From JALYUM01 sp036688685 (GTDB taxonomy: Bacteria > Pseudomonadota > Gammaproteobacteria > Burkholderiales > Burkholderiaceae_D), in the NCBI RefSeq assembly GCF_036688685.1, contig NZ_JAQQPS010000018.1:73716-137715 (forward strand): a stretch of 64,000 nt of DNA, written 5' to 3'. Below, piece by piece: positions 51,714 to 60,549 of this stretch. Every line of letters starts with the position of its first letter. Position 1 is the stretch's first letter. Below the pieces are notes generated by a model that was not told the DNA's origin, did not search any database, and was given only the letters and a program-made list of their open reading frames with translations. Position numbers and translations under genes: made by a program.

Positions 51714-52406
51714 ATGACCACCGTTACTTCCAATACGTCAGCCACCATGACCGACCTGATGTCGACCATGAACAACAAGCCCGCGGCGGCGGCGGAAGGT
51801 TCCGTCGAGGCGGACACCAACAAATTCCTGACGCTGCTGGTCACGCAGCTGAAGAACCAGGATCCGATGAATCCGCTCGACAATGCGCAGCTCACCAGCC
51901 AGTTGGCGCAGCTGTCGACGGTGACCGGTGTGAACAAGCTGAACACGACGCTCGAATCGCTGAAAAGCAGCTACCAGTCGTCCGAAGCGATGTCGGCCAC
52001 CAACATGATCGGCCACGGCGTGTTTGTCGATGGCAGCTTTGTCAACGTGGCGAGCGGCCAGAGCATCCTGGGGGCGAACCTGGGCTCGGCCGCCGAGGAC
52101 GTCAAGGTGATCGTCACCGATCCGGCCACCGGCAAGGACATCAAGACCATCGAGCTGGGTGCGCAGCCGGCCGGAATTTTGCCGATCACGTGGGACGGAA
52201 AAGCCGATGGTGCCACCGCCTCGGTGAAAGACGGCAAGTACAGCTTCCGCGTGGTCGCCACGCGGGCAGGCACCCAGTTGACCGACGCCACTGCGCTGGC
52301 CTTCGACAGTGTGGCCAGCGTGTCGACCAGCGCCACCGACGGCGTCAAACTGAATCTGCCGACCAAGGGCCAGGTCACGCTGGCTGATATCAAACAGGTT
52401 ATGTAA
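51714..52406 (+). CDS. flgD: Hook-capping protein FlgD
   Basis: 230-residue scaffold that caps the growing hook and is shed later. The conserved N-terminal region FLTLLVTQLKNQDPMNPLDN (about 38-57) and QLAQLSTVTGVNKLN follow a variable start; the C-terminal half has the tudor-like/FnIII-like fold with ILPITWDGKADG. Its stop codon lies in the first arm of a set of alternating hairpins that lead into flgE. Confidence 0.96.
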   Translation: MTTVTSNTSATMTDLMSTMNNKPAAAAEGSVEADTNKFLTLLVTQLKNQDPMNPLDNAQLTSQLAQLSTVTGVNKLNTTLESLKSSYQSSEAMSATNMIGHGVFVDGSFVNVASGQSILGANLGSAAEDVKVIVTDPATGKDIKTIELGAQPAGILPITWDGKADGATASVKDGKYSFRVVATRAGTQLTDATALAFDSVASVSTSATDGVKLNLPTKGQVTLADIKQVM

Positions 52407-52451
52407 GCGTGTTTAGCTTACCGTTCGAATTTTTGTAAGCAAGCCGCTTAC
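52403..52451 (+). promoter_or_regulatory. Alternating hairpins between flgD and flgE
   Basis: Four 6-base arms alternate: GTAAGC (52403-52408), GCTTAC (52416-52421), GTAAGC (52435-52440), GCTTAC (52446-52451). Arms 1+2 and 3+4 give two hairpins; arms 2+3 give a mutually exclusive one. The flgD stop TAA is in arm 1. Such an arrangement can act as an attenuator or translation switch for flgE, but could be a simple processing site. Confidence 0.5.
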
Positions 52452-52480
52452 TTCTCATACTATTTATTTAGAGGAATACC

Positions 52481-54019
52481 ATGTCTTTCCAACAAGGTCT
52501 TAGCGGCTTGAACGGCGCTGCAAAATCGCTCGATGTGATCGGTAACAACATCGCCAACGCCAGCACGGTGGGGTTCAAAAGCGCGCAGGCGCAATTTGCC
52601 GATGTCTACGCCGGCTCGCTGGTGGGCGCCACCGGCAAGAATGCCGGTATCGGTGTCTCGGTCGCTGCCATCGCCCAGCAGTTCACCCAGGGTAACGTCG
52701 AATCGACCAACAACCCGCTCGACATCGCCATCAACGGCGGCGGTTTTTTCCGTACTGAAGCGAACGGCGTGACCCAGTACTCGCGCAATGGCCAGTTCAC
52801 ACTGGACAAGAACGGCTACATGGAAAACGCCCAGGGCGCGAAGCTGACTGGCTATGGCGTCAGCGTGAACGGCAACATCCTGGCCGGCTCGGCCGCGCCA
52901 ATCCAGATTTCGACCGGCGACATCGCGCCGGTGCCGACCACCAAGGTCGATACCTTGATGAACCTGAACTCGGGCGACGGCGTGCCGATCGCCAAGCCGT
53001 TCAACGCCGCCGATCCGGCCTCGTACAACAAGCAGGTGCCGATCGATGTCTACGACAGCCTGGGCAATTCCCATGTGATGTCGATGTATTACGTCAAGAC
53101 CGACGCCGGCAAGTGGGATGTGTACGTCGCCAGCGACGCCACCGAAATCACCAACCAGGCCGTCGCTGCCGCGGCCCAGGGCACCAGCGCCGCCTTCGCC
53201 ACGGTGAATGCCGCGCGCGACGCCTGGGTGGCCTCGAACGCCGCCGTGCCACCGAATCCGGTGCAAATTGCCGCCGACCTGGCCGCGTATGCTGCTGCGG
53301 CCAGCACCATGGTCACCGCTGCCGCCACCACCGCCGGCGCCAGCGCCACCAATATTGCTGCCATCAATGCAGCCTCTGTCAGCGCCGGTAATACGGTGGG
53401 CTTCACGCCGGCCGAGGTCGACAAGACCATCGCTGCCGCAATCAGTGTGCCGGGGGTGCCGGTCGGCCACCTGAACTTCGACACTAATGGCGCGCTCAGC
53501 TCGGCCCTGATGGCGCCGCAGACGCTGCCGCTGTCGATCGGCCTGCCGGTGTTCCCGTCGACGGGCTCGGTGAGCACCATGCAGATCAAGCTGAACTTTG
53601 GCGGCACCACGCAGTACGGCGCCACCACCACCGAAAAAACCACCACCCAGGATGGTTACACCTCGGGCCACCTGCAGCGTTTCTCGGCAGGTACCGATGG
53701 CATCATCCTGGGTCAGTACAGCAACGGCCAGTCGAAAGCGCTGGGGCAGATCGTGCTGGCTAACTTCGTCAACCCGAACGGCTTGGCGGCACTGGGCAAC
53801 AACGCCTGGGCCGAGACGTCCGATTCCGGCAACCCGATCGTGGGCACGCCGGAAACGGGCAGCCTGGGTTCGCTCAATTCGTCTTCGGTGGAAAATTCGA
53901 ACGTGGATTTGACGGCCGAGCTGGTGAACATGATCACGGCGCAGCGGGTGTACCAGGCCAATGCGCAGACGATCAAGACGCAGGATTCGGTGTTGCAGAC
54001 GCTGGTGAACCTGCGTTAA
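52481..54019 (+). CDS. flgE: Flagellar hook protein FlgE with enlarged outer domain
   Basis: 512 residues, above the usual 400-430. The N-terminal axial segment SFQQGLSGLNGAAKSLDVIG (2-21) and the C-terminal NVDLTAELVNMITAQRVYQAN are standard. Residues about 217-325 are an Ala/Thr/Val-rich insertion with low complexity inside the surface-exposed part of the hook subunit. The ribosome site GAGGAA precedes the ATG at 52481. The insertion stays in frame and has the same base composition as the rest, so it is a real part of the protein. Confidence 0.96.
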   Translation: MSFQQGLSGLNGAAKSLDVIGNNIANASTVGFKSAQAQFADVYAGSLVGATGKNAGIGVSVAAIAQQFTQGNVESTNNPLDIAINGGGFFRTEANGVTQYSRNGQFTLDKNGYMENAQGAKLTGYGVSVNGNILAGSAAPIQISTGDIAPVPTTKVDTLMNLNSGDGVPIAKPFNAADPASYNKQVPIDVYDSLGNSHVMSMYYVKTDAGKWDVYVASDATEITNQAVAAAAQGTSAAFATVNAARDAWVASNAAVPPNPVQIAADLAAYAAAASTMVTAAATTAGASATNIAAINAASVSAGNTVGFTPAEVDKTIAAAISVPGVPVGHLNFDTNGALSSALMAPQTLPLSIGLPVFPSTGSVSTMQIKLNFGGTTQYGATTTEKTTTQDGYTSGHLQRFSAGTDGIILGQYSNGQSKALGQIVLANFVNPNGLAALGNNAWAETSDSGNPIVGTPETGSLGSLNSSSVENSNVDLTAELVNMITAQRVYQANAQTIKTQDSVLQTLVNLR

Positions 54020-54049
54020 GCGACTTGGTCGATTGATTAGTTAAACGCA

Positions 54050-54140
54050 AAACCGTCACCCCGGCGAAGGCCGGGGCCCATACCACGTCACCGACGTCGG
54101 AGACTCAGCATGGGTCCCGGCTTTCGCCGGGATGACGTTT
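54050..54140. repeat. REP-like palindromic repeat, second copy
   Basis: Arms at 54050-54081 and 54110-54140 are inverted copies around a 28-base centre; each contains the core ACCGTCA-CCCCGGCGAAGG or its complement. It is related to the elements at 41234 and 58457 and lies between flgE and flgF, ending 20 bases before the flgF start. Confidence 0.8.
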
Positions 54141-54159
54141 GCTAGAGCGAGAAGTAACA

Positions 54160-54903
54160 ATGGACAAGCTGATTTACACCGCCGCCAGCGGCGCCAAGCA
54201 CCTGATGGAGCAGCAAGCGACGACGGCGAACAACCTGGCCAACGTCAGCACCACCGGTTTCCGCTCGCAGATCGATTCCTTCCGCGCCGTGCCGGTGGTC
54301 GCCGAAGGCACGCTGCCCACGCGCACCTTCGTGGTCGATTCCACCGTCGGCGCCGATTTCTCGAGCGGACCGCTGCAAGCGACCGGGCGCGACCTCGACA
54401 TCGCGGTCAAGGGCAAAGGCTGGCTGGCCGTGCAAATGGCCGATGGCACCGAAGCCTACACGCGCAACGGCGCCATCCAGATGAGCCCGAACGGCCTGTT
54501 GACCACGACGCAAGGCTTGACTTTGGCAGGCGAGGGCGGCCCGATTACCTTGCCGCCGGATGTCACGGTGGCGGTCGGCGGGGACGGCACCATTTCCACC
54601 ATCGAAAACGGCATCAAGCCGGGCACGGCCACGATCCTCGGCAAGCTCAAGCTGGTCAACCCTCCCGAGCAGGACATGGTGCGCGGCGACGACGGCCTGT
54701 TCCGTTTGAAGAATGGCACAGCCGCCCAGGCCGACCCGAACGTCACGGTGGTGGGCGGCATGCTGGAAGGCAGCAACGTCAATCCGGTCGATGCCATGGT
54801 GTCCATGATTTCGCTGGCGCGCTCGTTCGAAACGCAAATGAGCCTGCTGAAGAACGCCGAGAATAACGCTGCGAAAGCCACCCAGATCCTTGCTTTGAAT
54901 TAA
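54160..54903 (+). CDS. flgF: Flagellar rod protein FlgF
   Basis: 247-residue proximal rod protein of the FlgE/F/G family. N-terminal MDKLIYTAASGAKHLMEQQ and NNLANVSTTGFRSQIDSFRA are diagnostic of FlgF; the C-terminal GSNVNPVDAMVSMISLARSFE is the family helix. The ATG at 54160 matches the conserved start, whereas an upstream TTG lies in the repeat element. Confidence 0.96.
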   Translation: MDKLIYTAASGAKHLMEQQATTANNLANVSTTGFRSQIDSFRAVPVVAEGTLPTRTFVVDSTVGADFSSGPLQATGRDLDIAVKGKGWLAVQMADGTEAYTRNGAIQMSPNGLLTTTQGLTLAGEGGPITLPPDVTVAVGGDGTISTIENGIKPGTATILGKLKLVNPPEQDMVRGDDGLFRLKNGTAAQADPNVTVVGGMLEGSNVNPVDAMVSMISLARSFETQMSLLKNAENNAAKATQILALN

Positions 54904-54969
54904 CTTCTTCTACCGCATAATTCATATTGTGCGTGGCGGTGTCTGTCTGCCGCCTTACTGGAGAAGAAA

Positions 54970-55752
54970 ATGATTCGTTCCCTGTTCATCGCGAAGACCG
55001 GCCTCGAGGCGCAGCAAACCAACCTCGACGTCATCAGCAACAACCTCGCTAACGTCAGCACCAACGGTTTCAAGAAGTCGCGTGCCGTGTTCGAGGACTT
55101 GTTGTACCAAAATGTGCGCCAGCCTGGCGCCCAGTCCTCCCAGCAAACCAATTTGCCGTCCGGCCTGCAGATCGGCACCGGTGTCGCCACCGTCGCCACC
55201 GAGCGCCTGCATACTCAGGGCAACCCACAATTGACCAGCAACTCGAAAGACCTGATGGTCAACGGGAATGGCTTTTTCCAGGTCGCGCTGCCGGACGGCA
55301 CCGCCGCCTACACCCGCGACGGTTCGTTTCAGAGCGACGCCAATGGCCAGATGGTGACCTCGAGCGGCTTTCTGATCCAGCCGCCAATCACCATTCCGGC
55401 CAACGCCACCTCGATCTCGGTCGGGCGCGACGGCACCGTCTCGGTGACCACCGGCGGCTCCACCGCCAGCACCCAGATCGGTTCGATCCAGCTGACCAGC
55501 TTCATCAACCCGGCCGGGCTGGAGTCGAAGGGCGAAAACCTGTACGTGGAAACCACCGCGTCGGGCACCCCGAACACGAATACACCCGGCACCAACGGCA
55601 CCGGCGTGATCATGCAGGGCTATGTGGAATCGTCGAACGTGAACGTGGTGGAGGAAATGGTCAACATGATCCAGACCCAGCGCGCGTACGAGATCAATAG
55701 CAAGGCGATCACCACCTCCGACCAGATGTTGCAGAAACTGTCCCAATTATGA
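54970..55752 (+). CDS. flgG: Flagellar distal rod protein FlgG
   Basis: 260-residue distal rod protein, the usual length. It starts MIRSLFIAKTGLEAQQTNLD with NNLANVSTNGFKKSRAVFED next, and ends ESSNVNVVEEMVNMIQTQRAYEINSK (about 225-250), both standard. GGAGAAG precedes the ATG. The stop overlaps the flgH start by ATGA. Confidence 0.97.
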   Translation: MIRSLFIAKTGLEAQQTNLDVISNNLANVSTNGFKKSRAVFEDLLYQNVRQPGAQSSQQTNLPSGLQIGTGVATVATERLHTQGNPQLTSNSKDLMVNGNGFFQVALPDGTAAYTRDGSFQSDANGQMVTSSGFLIQPPITIPANATSISVGRDGTVSVTTGGSTASTQIGSIQLTSFINPAGLESKGENLYVETTASGTPNTNTPGTNGTGVIMQGYVESSNVNVVEEMVNMIQTQRAYEINSKAITTSDQMLQKLSQL

Positions 55753-56393
55753 AAATCATTCTTGCCGTGGCCGCGCTGGCGCTGGCTGGCTGCTCGACGG
55801 TTCCAACCTCGATCGTGCAGCGCCCGACCAGCGCCCGTCCCTTGATGGTGGAAGGTTCGCCTGCGCTCGACGGCGCCATCTACCAGGCGTCGAATTACCG
55901 TCCGCTGTTCGAAGACCGGCGCGCGCGCCACATCGGCGACATGCTGATCATTAACATCGTCGAAAAAACCGCGGCCGTGAAAGCGGGCGCCAGCTCGGGC
56001 AACAAATCGGGTTCGGTCGGCATCGGCATTCCCGGCCCCTTGCAAGGCAAATTCGGCGCAAGCGTGGCGACCTCGACGGCGAACAAGTTTGCCGACGGCG
56101 ACAACCAGAGCGCCAGCAACACCTTCACCGGCGTGCTGGGCGTGACCGTCACCGAAGTGCTGCCAAACGGTAATTTGATCGTCGTCGGCGAGAAACAGGT
56201 GGCGATGAACAAGGGCGTCGAGTTCATCCGCTTCTCGGGCATGGTCAGCCCGGACAATATCCAGCAAGGCAATATCGTCTCGTCCACCCAGGTGGCCGAC
56301 GCCCGGGTCGAATACCGTACCAACAGCCAGATCGACAAGGCCGAGATGGCCTCGATGGCCTCGCGCTTCTTCCAGTCGCTGCTGCCGTTCTAA
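55749..56393 (+). CDS. flgH: Flagellar L-ring lipoprotein FlgH
   Basis: 214 residues. A lipoprotein signal peptide with lipobox LAGC gives acylated Cys15, anchoring the L-ring in the outer membrane. Family segments: LFEDRRARHIGDMLIINIVE (about 55-74), VTVTEVLPNGNLIVVGEKQV and VRFSGMV-like FIRFSGMVSPDNI. Coupled to flgG; flgI follows after ten bases. Confidence 0.96.
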   Translation: MKIILAVAALALAGCSTVPTSIVQRPTSARPLMVEGSPALDGAIYQASNYRPLFEDRRARHIGDMLIINIVEKTAAVKAGASSGNKSGSVGIGIPGPLQGKFGASVATSTANKFADGDNQSASNTFTGVLGVTVTEVLPNGNLIVVGEKQVAMNKGVEFIRFSGMVSPDNIQQGNIVSSTQVADARVEYRTNSQIDKAEMASMASRFFQSLLPF

Positions 56394-56403
56394 GGGGTCA
56401 CGA

Positions 56404-57510
56404 ATGCGTATCGCCAAATTTGCCCTACTCTTGCTCAGCGCTGCGCTGGCCGCGCCTGCGGTCCACGCCGAGCGGTTGAAAGACCTCGCCAGCATTGCCG
56501 GCGTGCGCCAGAATCAATTGTCCGGGTACGGCCTCGTGGTCGGCCTGGACGGCACCGGCGACCAGACCACGCAGACCCCGTTCACGGTGCAGTCGATTGT
56601 CGCCATGTTGCAATCGAAAGGCGTGAATCTGCCGCCGGGCACGTCGCTGCAGCTGAAAAACGTCGCCGCCGTGATGGTGACAACCTCGCTGCCGGCGTTT
56701 GCCCAGCCGGGCCAGACGCTCGACATCACGGTGTCCTCGATCGGTAACGCGAAAAGCCTGCGCGGCGGCACGCTGTTGATGACGCCGCTGCAAGGCGCCG
56801 ACGGCCAGGTGTATGGCATGGCGCAGGGCAATGTACTGGTGGGCGGCGTGGGCGTGCAATCCCAGGGCGGCGGGCAGGTGCAAGTGAATCACCTGGCGGT
56901 GGGCAAAATTTCCGCCGGCGCCACGGTGGAGCGCGCGGTGGTGTCGAACCTGGGCCAGGACAACCAGATCCGGCTCGAACTGAACCAGACCGATTTCACC
57001 ACCGCCAGCCGGGTGGTGGAAGCGATCAACGACAAATTCGGTCCCGGCATCGCCACCGCGCTCGATGGCCGCGTGATCCGCGTGCGCACGCCGTCCTCGT
57101 CGGACCAGCGCGTCGCCTTCCTCGGCCTGTTGGAGGGCATCGACGTCAGCCCCGCCGCGGCTGCCGCGAAGGTGATCATGAACGCGCGTACCGGCTCGGT
57201 GGTGATGAACCAGGCCGTGACGCTGGAAAACTGCGCCATTTCGCACGGCAACCTGACGGTGACGATCAGCCCGGACACGCAGGTCAGCCAGCCGAATCCG
57301 CTCTCGAAAGGCAAGACCGTGGTCACCCAGACCGCCGAGATCGAAATCAAGAAGGATCCGGGCAAGGTGCTGCTGGTCAAGGGCGGCGCTTCGCTGCAGG
57401 AAGTGGTCAAGGCGATGAACTCGATCGGCGCCTCGCCACAAGACTTGCTGGCCATCCTGCAAGCCTTGAAAGCCGCCGGTTCGCTGCGCGCCGACCTCGA
57501 GATCATTTGA
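56404..57510 (+). CDS. flgI: Flagellar P-ring protein FlgI
   Basis: 368 residues with a signal peptide (about 1-22, ending AVHA). The mature P-ring protein shows ERLKDLASIAGVRQNQLSGY and GLVVGLDGTGDQT at its start, VMVTTSLPAFAQPGQTLDI, and the C-terminal SLQEVVKAMNSIGASPQDLL and LQALKAAGSLRADLEII, all highly conserved. Its assembly needs FlgA. Confidence 0.97.
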   Translation: MRIAKFALLLLSAALAAPAVHAERLKDLASIAGVRQNQLSGYGLVVGLDGTGDQTTQTPFTVQSIVAMLQSKGVNLPPGTSLQLKNVAAVMVTTSLPAFAQPGQTLDITVSSIGNAKSLRGGTLLMTPLQGADGQVYGMAQGNVLVGGVGVQSQGGGQVQVNHLAVGKISAGATVERAVVSNLGQDNQIRLELNQTDFTTASRVVEAINDKFGPGIATALDGRVIRVRTPSSSDQRVAFLGLLEGIDVSPAAAAAKVIMNARTGSVVMNQAVTLENCAISHGNLTVTISPDTQVSQPNPLSKGKTVVTQTAEIEIKKDPGKVLLVKGGASLQEVVKAMNSIGASPQDLLAILQALKAAGSLRADLEII

Positions 57511-57520
57511 GGACGCCGTC

Positions 57521-58435
57521 ATGATCAGCTCTGTCAACTCAGCCGACCAGTCCGGCAAGCTTGCGCTCGATACCAAGAGCCTGGGCAACCTGAAAGCCTC
57601 GGCCGCCGCCGGCTCGCCGGAAGCCCTGCGCGGCGCCGCGACCCAGTTCGAAGCCATGTTCATCAACATGATGATGAAGAGCATGCGCGAAGCCACGCCG
57701 ACCGACGGCATGACCGACAATGAGCAGACCAAGACGTTCACTACCATGCTCGACAGCCAGCTGAGCCAGACCATGGCCAAGCGCGGCATGGGCCTGGCCG
57801 ACATGCTGGTGCGCCAGATGAGTTCGCAGACCGCGAATGCCCAGGCGCTGGCAATTGGCGGCGGTGCTGCGGGCACGGCTGCCAGTAGCATGAACGCCGC
57901 GCCGGATCAGCTGGGCGTGGCATTCGCGGCGAAGGCCGCGATCGTCAATCCGACCAGTACCGGCAACGCCGGGCAGGCGCCGCACGTGCGCGCGTTCCAG
58001 GAAAAACTGGCGGCCCACGCCGACGAAGCGGCCGCCGCCACCGGCATCCCGGCCAAGTTCATGCTGGGCCAGGCCGCGCTTGAGTCGGGCTGGGGCAAGC
58101 GCGAAATCAAGAACGCCGACGGCACCTCCAGCCACAACCTGTTCGGCATCAAGGCGGGGGCTAGCTGGACCGGCAAGACGACCACCGCCGTGACCACCGA
58201 ATACGTGAACGGCACGCCGGTCACCCGGCGCGAAAAATTCCGCGCCTACGACAGCTACGCCGACAGTTTCAAGGATTACGCCAAGGTCATCGCGAACAAT
58301 CCGCGTTACGAAAAGGTCATGGCATCGGGCGGCGACGCCGCGACGTTTGCCCAGGGCTTGCAGAAAGCCGGCTACGCGACCGACCCGCATTACGCGACCA
58401 AACTGACGCGCATTATCAAAAATTCACTGGCGTAA
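57521..58435 (+). CDS. flgJ: FlgJ: rod-cap protein with muramidase domain
   Basis: 304 residues in two parts. The N-terminal rod-scaffold domain (about 25-95) carries AATQFEAMFINMMMKSMREA. The C-terminal glycosidase domain of family GH73 (about 150-304) opens the peptidoglycan for the rod; the likely catalytic Glu188 is in LGQAALESGWGKREI, followed by NLFGIKAGASW. The dual-domain form is typical of beta- and gammaproteobacteria. Confidence 0.96.
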   Translation: MISSVNSADQSGKLALDTKSLGNLKASAAAGSPEALRGAATQFEAMFINMMMKSMREATPTDGMTDNEQTKTFTTMLDSQLSQTMAKRGMGLADMLVRQMSSQTANAQALAIGGGAAGTAASSMNAAPDQLGVAFAAKAAIVNPTSTGNAGQAPHVRAFQEKLAAHADEAAAATGIPAKFMLGQAALESGWGKREIKNADGTSSHNLFGIKAGASWTGKTTTAVTTEYVNGTPVTRREKFRAYDSYADSFKDYAKVIANNPRYEKVMASGGDAATFAQGLQKAGYATDPHYATKLTRIIKNSLA

Positions 58436-58456
58436 AGAATGACCTCAAGCCTATAA

Positions 58457-58488
58457 ACCGTCATCCCCGCCTTCGCGGGGATGACGGT
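58457..58488. repeat. REP-like hairpin, third copy
   Basis: ACCGTCATCCCCGC (58457-58470), loop CTTC, GCGGGGATGACGGT (58475-58488): a perfect 14-base-pair stem. It sits between flgJ and the flgK promoter and could end the class-2 transcript, although no T-run follows. It shares the ACCGTCATCCC core with the repeats at 41234 and 54050. Confidence 0.8.
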
Positions 58489-58508
58489 GGCGTGGTTCAT
58501 TTGTCAAG

Positions 58509-58535
58509 TCAAGCTTTCACGATTGCTGCCGTTAA
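58509..58535 (+). promoter_or_regulatory. Sigma-28 promoter of flgKL
   Basis: TCAAGCTT (58509-58516), 11 bases, GCCGTTAA (58528-58535). Six of eight bases match TAAAGTTT and seven of eight match GCCGATAA, with the correct 11-base spacing. It lies about 32 bases upstream of the flgK ATG and shows that flgKL form a separate late unit under FliA. Confidence 0.75.
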
Positions 58536-58566
58536 TGAATGGTGAAGCACATAAAAGGATTACCCC

Positions 58567-60534
58567 ATGGCTGGAAATCTCCTCAACATCGGCAAGACAG
58601 GTTTGTTCGCCGCACAGGCGGCGCTGTCGACGACCGGTCACAACATCAGTAACGCCAGTGTTGCCGGATACAGCCGCCAGACCGTGGTGCAGGCGAGCAT
58701 GGGCGGGCAGCAAAGCGGCAGCGGCTTCATCGGCAATGGGACGACCGTGGCCGACATCATGCGTTACAGCGATTCCTTCCTGAACGGGCAGGTTACCAGC
58801 GCGCAGACCACGAAAAGCTCGCTCGACAACTATTACACCCAAATCAGCCAGATCGACAATTTGCTGGCCGATACCACGTCCGGCCTGTCGCCGGCCTTGC
58901 AGGATTTCTTTGCAAGCGTTCAGAGCATCAGTGCCACCACCGGGTCGGACTCGGCGCGCCAGGCGATGCTGTCGTCGGCATCGACGTTGACCACGCGCCT
59001 GAACGATATCGATGGCCGGCTCGACGAACTGCAATCGGGCGTGAACAGCCAGATCACTTCGACCGTCACTGAAATAAACACCTACGCCAGCCAGATTGCC
59101 AAGCTGAACGACCAGATCGCGACCTACTCCGGCGGTTCCGGACGCCAGCCGAACGATTTGCTCGATGCGCGCGACCAGCTGGTGCTCGAGCTGAACAAGC
59201 AAATCCAGACCACCGTGAGCAAGGGTAACAACAACAGCCTGACGGTGTCGATCGGCAACGGCCAGCCGCTGGTGGTGGGCAAGCAGTCCTTCGAGCTGGC
59301 CGCCTCGACGTCCGATACCGACCAGACCCGGGTCGAAGTCGGCGTCATCACCGGCGGCAAGGTCGTCAACCTGGCCGAGGATTCGCTGAAAGGCGGCGCG
59401 CTGGGCGGCCTGATGGCGTTTCGCAGCGAGACGCTCGACAAGACGCAGAACGCCATTGGCCGCATCGCCATCAGCCTGGCCTCTACCTTCAATGCCCAGC
59501 AAAACCTGGGTATCGATTCGACCGGCGCCCAAGGCAAGGATTTTTTTGTCGCACCCGAAGCGTATGTGGGTGGCAGCATCAAGAACGATGTCAACAGCAC
59601 CACTGCCGTCAAGGCCGTGGTGGCCGATGCCAGCGCGCTGACGCAAAGCGACTACAAGCTCGCCTATGACGGCGCCAATTTTACCGTCACGCGCCTGTCC
59701 GATAACGCCAAAACGGTCATTAATCCTTATCCGCAGGCCAACGCGCAGCGCATCGACGGCCTCGATTTCACGGTGACCGGCAGCGCCGCTGCGGGCGATA
59801 ATTTTTCGATCAAGCCGACCGTCAACGGCGCGGCAAATATTGCCGTGAAGCTGACCGACGTCAGCCAGATCGCCGCCGCCGCGCCCATCGCCACCAGCCT
59901 GCCGCTGACCAATACCGGCACCGGCAAGATCAGTGCCGGCAGCGTCGACATCGGCTATCTGAAGCCCGGCAATGCCATCACGACTCCGGTGACGCTGACG
60001 TACGACAAAACCAGCGGCAACCTGTCCGGTTTTCCCGCGGCCGCGCCGGTAACCGTCACCAATTCGGCCGGCGCCAAAACCGTGTATCCAGCGGGCGCCA
60101 CGAATATTCCTTTCACTGCCGGTTCGAGTTACAACGTCAGTGGCATGAACGTCACCCTCTCCGGCGTGCCGGGCGACCAGGACAAGTTCACGATCAGCAA
60201 GAACACCGATGCGTCGGGCGACACCAGGAATGCCGCCTTGCTGGCCGGTTTGCAGACCAAGAACATCCTCAATAACGGCACCGCCACGTTCCAGTCGGGC
60301 TATGCCCAGCTGGTCAGCTTCGTCGGCAACAAGACGCGCGAAGTGAAAGTCAATGCCGATGCCGGCGCCACCTTGCTGGCGCAGGTCACCGCCTCGCAGC
60401 AGGACGTGTCCGGCGTGAACCTCGACGAAGAGGCGGCCAATTTGCTCAAATACCAGCAGGCTTACCAGGCGGCCGGCAAAGTCATGCAAATCGCCGGCAC
60501 CCTGTTCGACACACTTCTGTCGCTCGGCAATTAA
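58567..60534 (+). CDS. flgK: Hook-filament junction protein FlgK (HAP1)
   Basis: 655 residues, at the upper end for the family. The N-terminal NIGKTGLFAAQAALSTTGHN (6-25) and NISNASVAGYSRQTV and the C-terminal VSGVNLDEEAANLLKYQQAY (about 617-636) are diagnostic. The middle (about 270-560) is a variable, Ala/Thr/Val-rich surface domain. AAAGGAT precedes the ATG. FlgN is its export chaperone. A long open frame on the opposite strand is only a codon-bias shadow. Confidence 0.97.
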   Translation: MAGNLLNIGKTGLFAAQAALSTTGHNISNASVAGYSRQTVVQASMGGQQSGSGFIGNGTTVADIMRYSDSFLNGQVTSAQTTKSSLDNYYTQISQIDNLLADTTSGLSPALQDFFASVQSISATTGSDSARQAMLSSASTLTTRLNDIDGRLDELQSGVNSQITSTVTEINTYASQIAKLNDQIATYSGGSGRQPNDLLDARDQLVLELNKQIQTTVSKGNNNSLTVSIGNGQPLVVGKQSFELAASTSDTDQTRVEVGVITGGKVVNLAEDSLKGGALGGLMAFRSETLDKTQNAIGRIAISLASTFNAQQNLGIDSTGAQGKDFFVAPEAYVGGSIKNDVNSTTAVKAVVADASALTQSDYKLAYDGANFTVTRLSDNAKTVINPYPQANAQRIDGLDFTVTGSAAAGDNFSIKPTVNGAANIAVKLTDVSQIAAAAPIATSLPLTNTGTGKISAGSVDIGYLKPGNAITTPVTLTYDKTSGNLSGFPAAAPVTVTNSAGAKTVYPAGATNIPFTAGSSYNVSGMNVTLSGVPGDQDKFTISKNTDASGDTRNAALLAGLQTKNILNNGTATFQSGYAQLVSFVGNKTREVKVNADAGATLLAQVTASQQDVSGVNLDEEAANLLKYQQAYQAAGKVMQIAGTLFDTLLSLGN

Positions 60535-60549
60535 TCCAGGAAGCTGATC

